Shown in pieces: positions 49,036 to 50,359 of a stretch of 50,359 nt of DNA. The DNA lies in the NCBI GenBank assembly GCA_016463515.1, contig JAEMRF010000003.1, positions 1 through 50,359 on the forward strand, in the 5' to 3' direction. The stretch is from Solirubrobacteraceae bacterium (GTDB lineage Bacteria > Actinomycetota > Thermoleophilia > Solirubrobacterales > Solirubrobacteraceae). A model generated the notes under the pieces. That model searched no databases, was not told where the DNA came from, and saw only the letters and a list, made by a program, of their open reading frames with translations. Position 1 is the first letter of the stretch, and every line of letters begins with the position of its first letter. The position numbers and the translations under genes are program-made.

Positions 49036-50268
49036 ATGAACGACGCCCTGATCAACAGTCCACCTCGGCGAGGTGCCGCGCTCCGCTACATCGTGGCGAC
49101 CGCCATGTTCCTGCTTGCGCTGCTCCCCGCGCAGGCCGCGGCGATCCCTGAGATCGAGCCGAACGACACGCCGCTTCAGGCACAAGGGCCGCTGATGGCT
49201 CCTGGTCAGATCGAGGCGATGGTGTCGGACGGCGATCCGCGCGACTTCTATCTCGTCAACTTCCCTCCGTACACCCAGGTGTCGGTCACGCTCTCGTCCA
49301 ACTCCGCCGTTGACGACAACCCTTCGGGCTGTTTGGAAGCCACGGTCCGCAACTTGCTGTCGAGTGTGCAGGCCACGACGGTGCGAAATCGCACGACCGA
49401 CGAGGAGTCTTCGACGTCGGCATTCACGAGTGGCCAATACGGTCTTCGAGGCATCATCGAGGTCGAGCCGTGCTTCAGCGACGGTGCAGAGTACGTGCTG
49501 AACGTCGGTCCGGAAGCTTCGCTGCAGGCGCTGCCGGGTCAAGCTCCGGTCCAGGACTACAACCCCGAGCCGAATGAGACGCGCGCGCAGGCCGCGGGGC
49601 CGCTCGCCGGCAACGTGAGCTACGTCGGCACGATCGATACCGCGAACGACGCCGATTGGTTCCAGCTCTGGGTGCCCGCGGGGCAGCACCAGATCAGCCT
49701 GGAGCTGATGGAGTTCACCGGCGACACGACGGTGCGCTTCTTCGTCGGGGACGCGACGTCGGCATCGCTCTCGCTCTCGACGGACGATTTGCGGTGGGAT
49801 ACGAAGGTGCTCACCGTGACGGGGCCGGTTGTGGTCTTCGCCGAGGCCAAGGGTCGGGCGTACCCGGCGGCGTATGCGCTGCGTGCCGAGCCGGACTTCG
49901 CCACGTCGTTGACGCAGGACCTCAACGTGTTGTTCCCGCCACCGCCGCCGCCTCCGCCGGACACGACCGGTCCCTCCATCGGCGTCGACCGTGTGTGGCG
50001 TTCGGGTTCGCGAGTCAAGATCGCATGGACGACGAACGAGGCCAGCACTCAGACGTCGGAGCTGTACCGCGGTTCGAAACTCGTGAGCGAGTTCACCGAC
50101 GAAATCGACTCGCCAGGTCGCTGGACCACGACCATTGGTCTGGGGTCCAAGTCGATGCGCATGATCCGAAAGACACGAGGCAAGCGCACGCAGTTCACCT
50201 GGCGCTGCATCTTGCGTGATGCGGCTGGCAATTGGAGCCGTGAGGTCGTGTACCGCTTCAAGCTGTAG
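49036..50268 (+). CDS. Secreted protein with two PPC-like domains
   Basis: 410 aa. Signal peptide at about 17-37 (IVATAMFLLALLPAQAAA). Two PPC-type beta domains follow: about 40-165 (IPEIEPNDTPLQAQGPL, RDFYLVNF) and about 175-285 (NPEPNETRAQAAGPLAG, DADWFQLWVPAG). A Pro-rich bridge leads to a C-terminal beta domain (about 315-410) of fibronectin-like character (VKIAWTTNEAS, FTWRCILRDAAGNW). PPC domains often sit at the ends of secreted peptidases, but no peptidase is present here. Likely a surface-binding protein; it carries the AACGTT box of the regulon. Confidence 0.82.
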   Translation: MNDALINSPPRRGAALRYIVATAMFLLALLPAQAAAIPEIEPNDTPLQAQGPLMAPGQIEAMVSDGDPRDFYLVNFPPYTQVSVTLSSNSAVDDNPSGCLEATVRNLLSSVQATTVRNRTTDEESSTSAFTSGQYGLRGIIEVEPCFSDGAEYVLNVGPEASLQALPGQAPVQDYNPEPNETRAQAAGPLAGNVSYVGTIDTANDADWFQLWVPAGQHQISLELMEFTGDTTVRFFVGDATSASLSLSTDDLRWDTKVLTVTGPVVVFAEAKGRAYPAAYALRAEPDFATSLTQDLNVLFPPPPPPPPDTTGPSIGVDRVWRSGSRVKIAWTTNEASTQTSELYRGSKLVSEFTDEIDSPGRWTTTIGLGSKSMRMIRKTRGKRTQFTWRCILRDAAGNWSREVVYRFKL

Positions 50269-50270
50269 CC

Positions 50271-50304
50271 AGCGGGGGCGCGGGCCCCGGTCCGCGCCCC
50301 CGCT
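50271..50304. terminator. Strong GC hairpin after the PPC gene
   Basis: A perfect 13-bp stem (50271-50283 with 50292-50304) and 8-nt loop lie 2 nt after the stop. No T-tract. Confidence 0.65.
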
Positions 50305-50314
50305 GAGCTCCGGC

Positions 50315-50359
50315 TCACCAGTCCCAGACGCCGTCGCAGAGGTCGCCGGCGGCGTTCAC
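50315..50359 (-). CDS. C-terminal end of a gene entering from the right (partial)
   Basis: A minus-strand frame enters at 50359 and stops with TGA at 50315-50317, giving 14 residues ending LCDGVWDW. The convergent position behind the strong hairpin supports a real gene end, but it is too short to identify. Confidence 0.4.
   Translation of the reverse strand: MNAAGDLCDGVWDW

Noticed and set aside
1-50359. Mobile element or genomic island boundaries
   Set aside because: No integrase, transposase, tRNA, flanking direct repeats or clear composition break was seen. The only less GC-rich patch (about 26300-26430) fits a promoter region.

Overview
The window is high-GC DNA with many GTG starts, 4-nt stop/start overlaps (ATGA or GTGA) and probable leaderless mRNAs. 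Several secreted proteins carry an N-terminal stretch of the type STxAVFIALGGTSYAVTKLP followed by collagen-like GPRG repeats, which I know mainly from Thermoleophilia (Solirubrobacterales), so I infer an actinobacterium of that class. No rRNA, tRNA, CRISPR array, integrase or transposase was seen.

Layout. (1) 1-1444: the tail of an upstream gene, a hairpin, and two tandem collagen-like secreted proteins. (2) 1130-14547: a first type VII secretion (T7SS) module. A minus-strand operon encodes a degenerate Ser/Thr kinase, a small membrane protein, a WXG-like protein, a large CHAP-type wall hydrolase and an EspG-like protein. A WXG100 gene is divergent from it. A second minus-strand set encodes an RTX-repeat protein, a small secreted protein, an intact Ser/Thr kinase and a triple-ATPase EssC/EccC motor with ubiquitin-like and FHA domains at its N-terminus. 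(3) 14691-22470: a collagen/C1q-like protein and a second T7SS module (CHAP-domain effector, EspC-like protein with YxxxD, WXG100, second EssC/EccC motor, second WXG100). (4) 22524-36491: a ubiquitin-like conjugation module mixed with membrane proteins. It has a membrane-anchored RING-type protein, two membrane-anchored JAMM (JAB) peptidases, an E2, a multi-pass FHA protein, a free ubiquitin-like protein ending in Gly and an E1. E2, FHA protein, Ubl, E1 and one JAMM peptidase form a single tight operon. A cytoplasmic histidine-kinase/response-regulator-like pair lies inside this part. (5) 36604-44758: secreted-domain membrane proteins, a ubiquitin-fold/TM protein, two RDD proteins, a DUF2156-like aminoacyltransferase and a GNAT enzyme. 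(6) 44777-50359: a phosphoribosyltransferase, a second unusual sensor kinase/receiver pair and a PPC-domain secreted protein.

How it fits together. The T7SS motors, WXG100 substrates, kinases and FHA domains look like a secretion machine under phospho-control. The same neighbourhood encodes a complete E1-E2-RING-JAMM-Ubl set. From memory, links between YukD-like Ubls, E1/E2/JAB/RING proteins and T7SS were predicted by comparative genomics (Iyer, Burroughs, Aravind), so the gene set is not wholly new. What I think is new and checkable here is twofold. First, a shared promoter architecture: an AACGTT box at a fixed distance of 32-33 or 53-54 nt from a TANNNT/CANNNT -10 element joins the second T7SS module, the RING gene, the E2-Ubl-E1-JAMM operon and several membrane proteins into one candidate regulon. 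Second, recurring short linear motifs, SIM-like (for example LVVELDD) and DFxIxLRP-like, occur in the disordered cytoplasmic parts of six proteins of the locus.

All domain calls are by eye from the sequence. No database or structure search was run.
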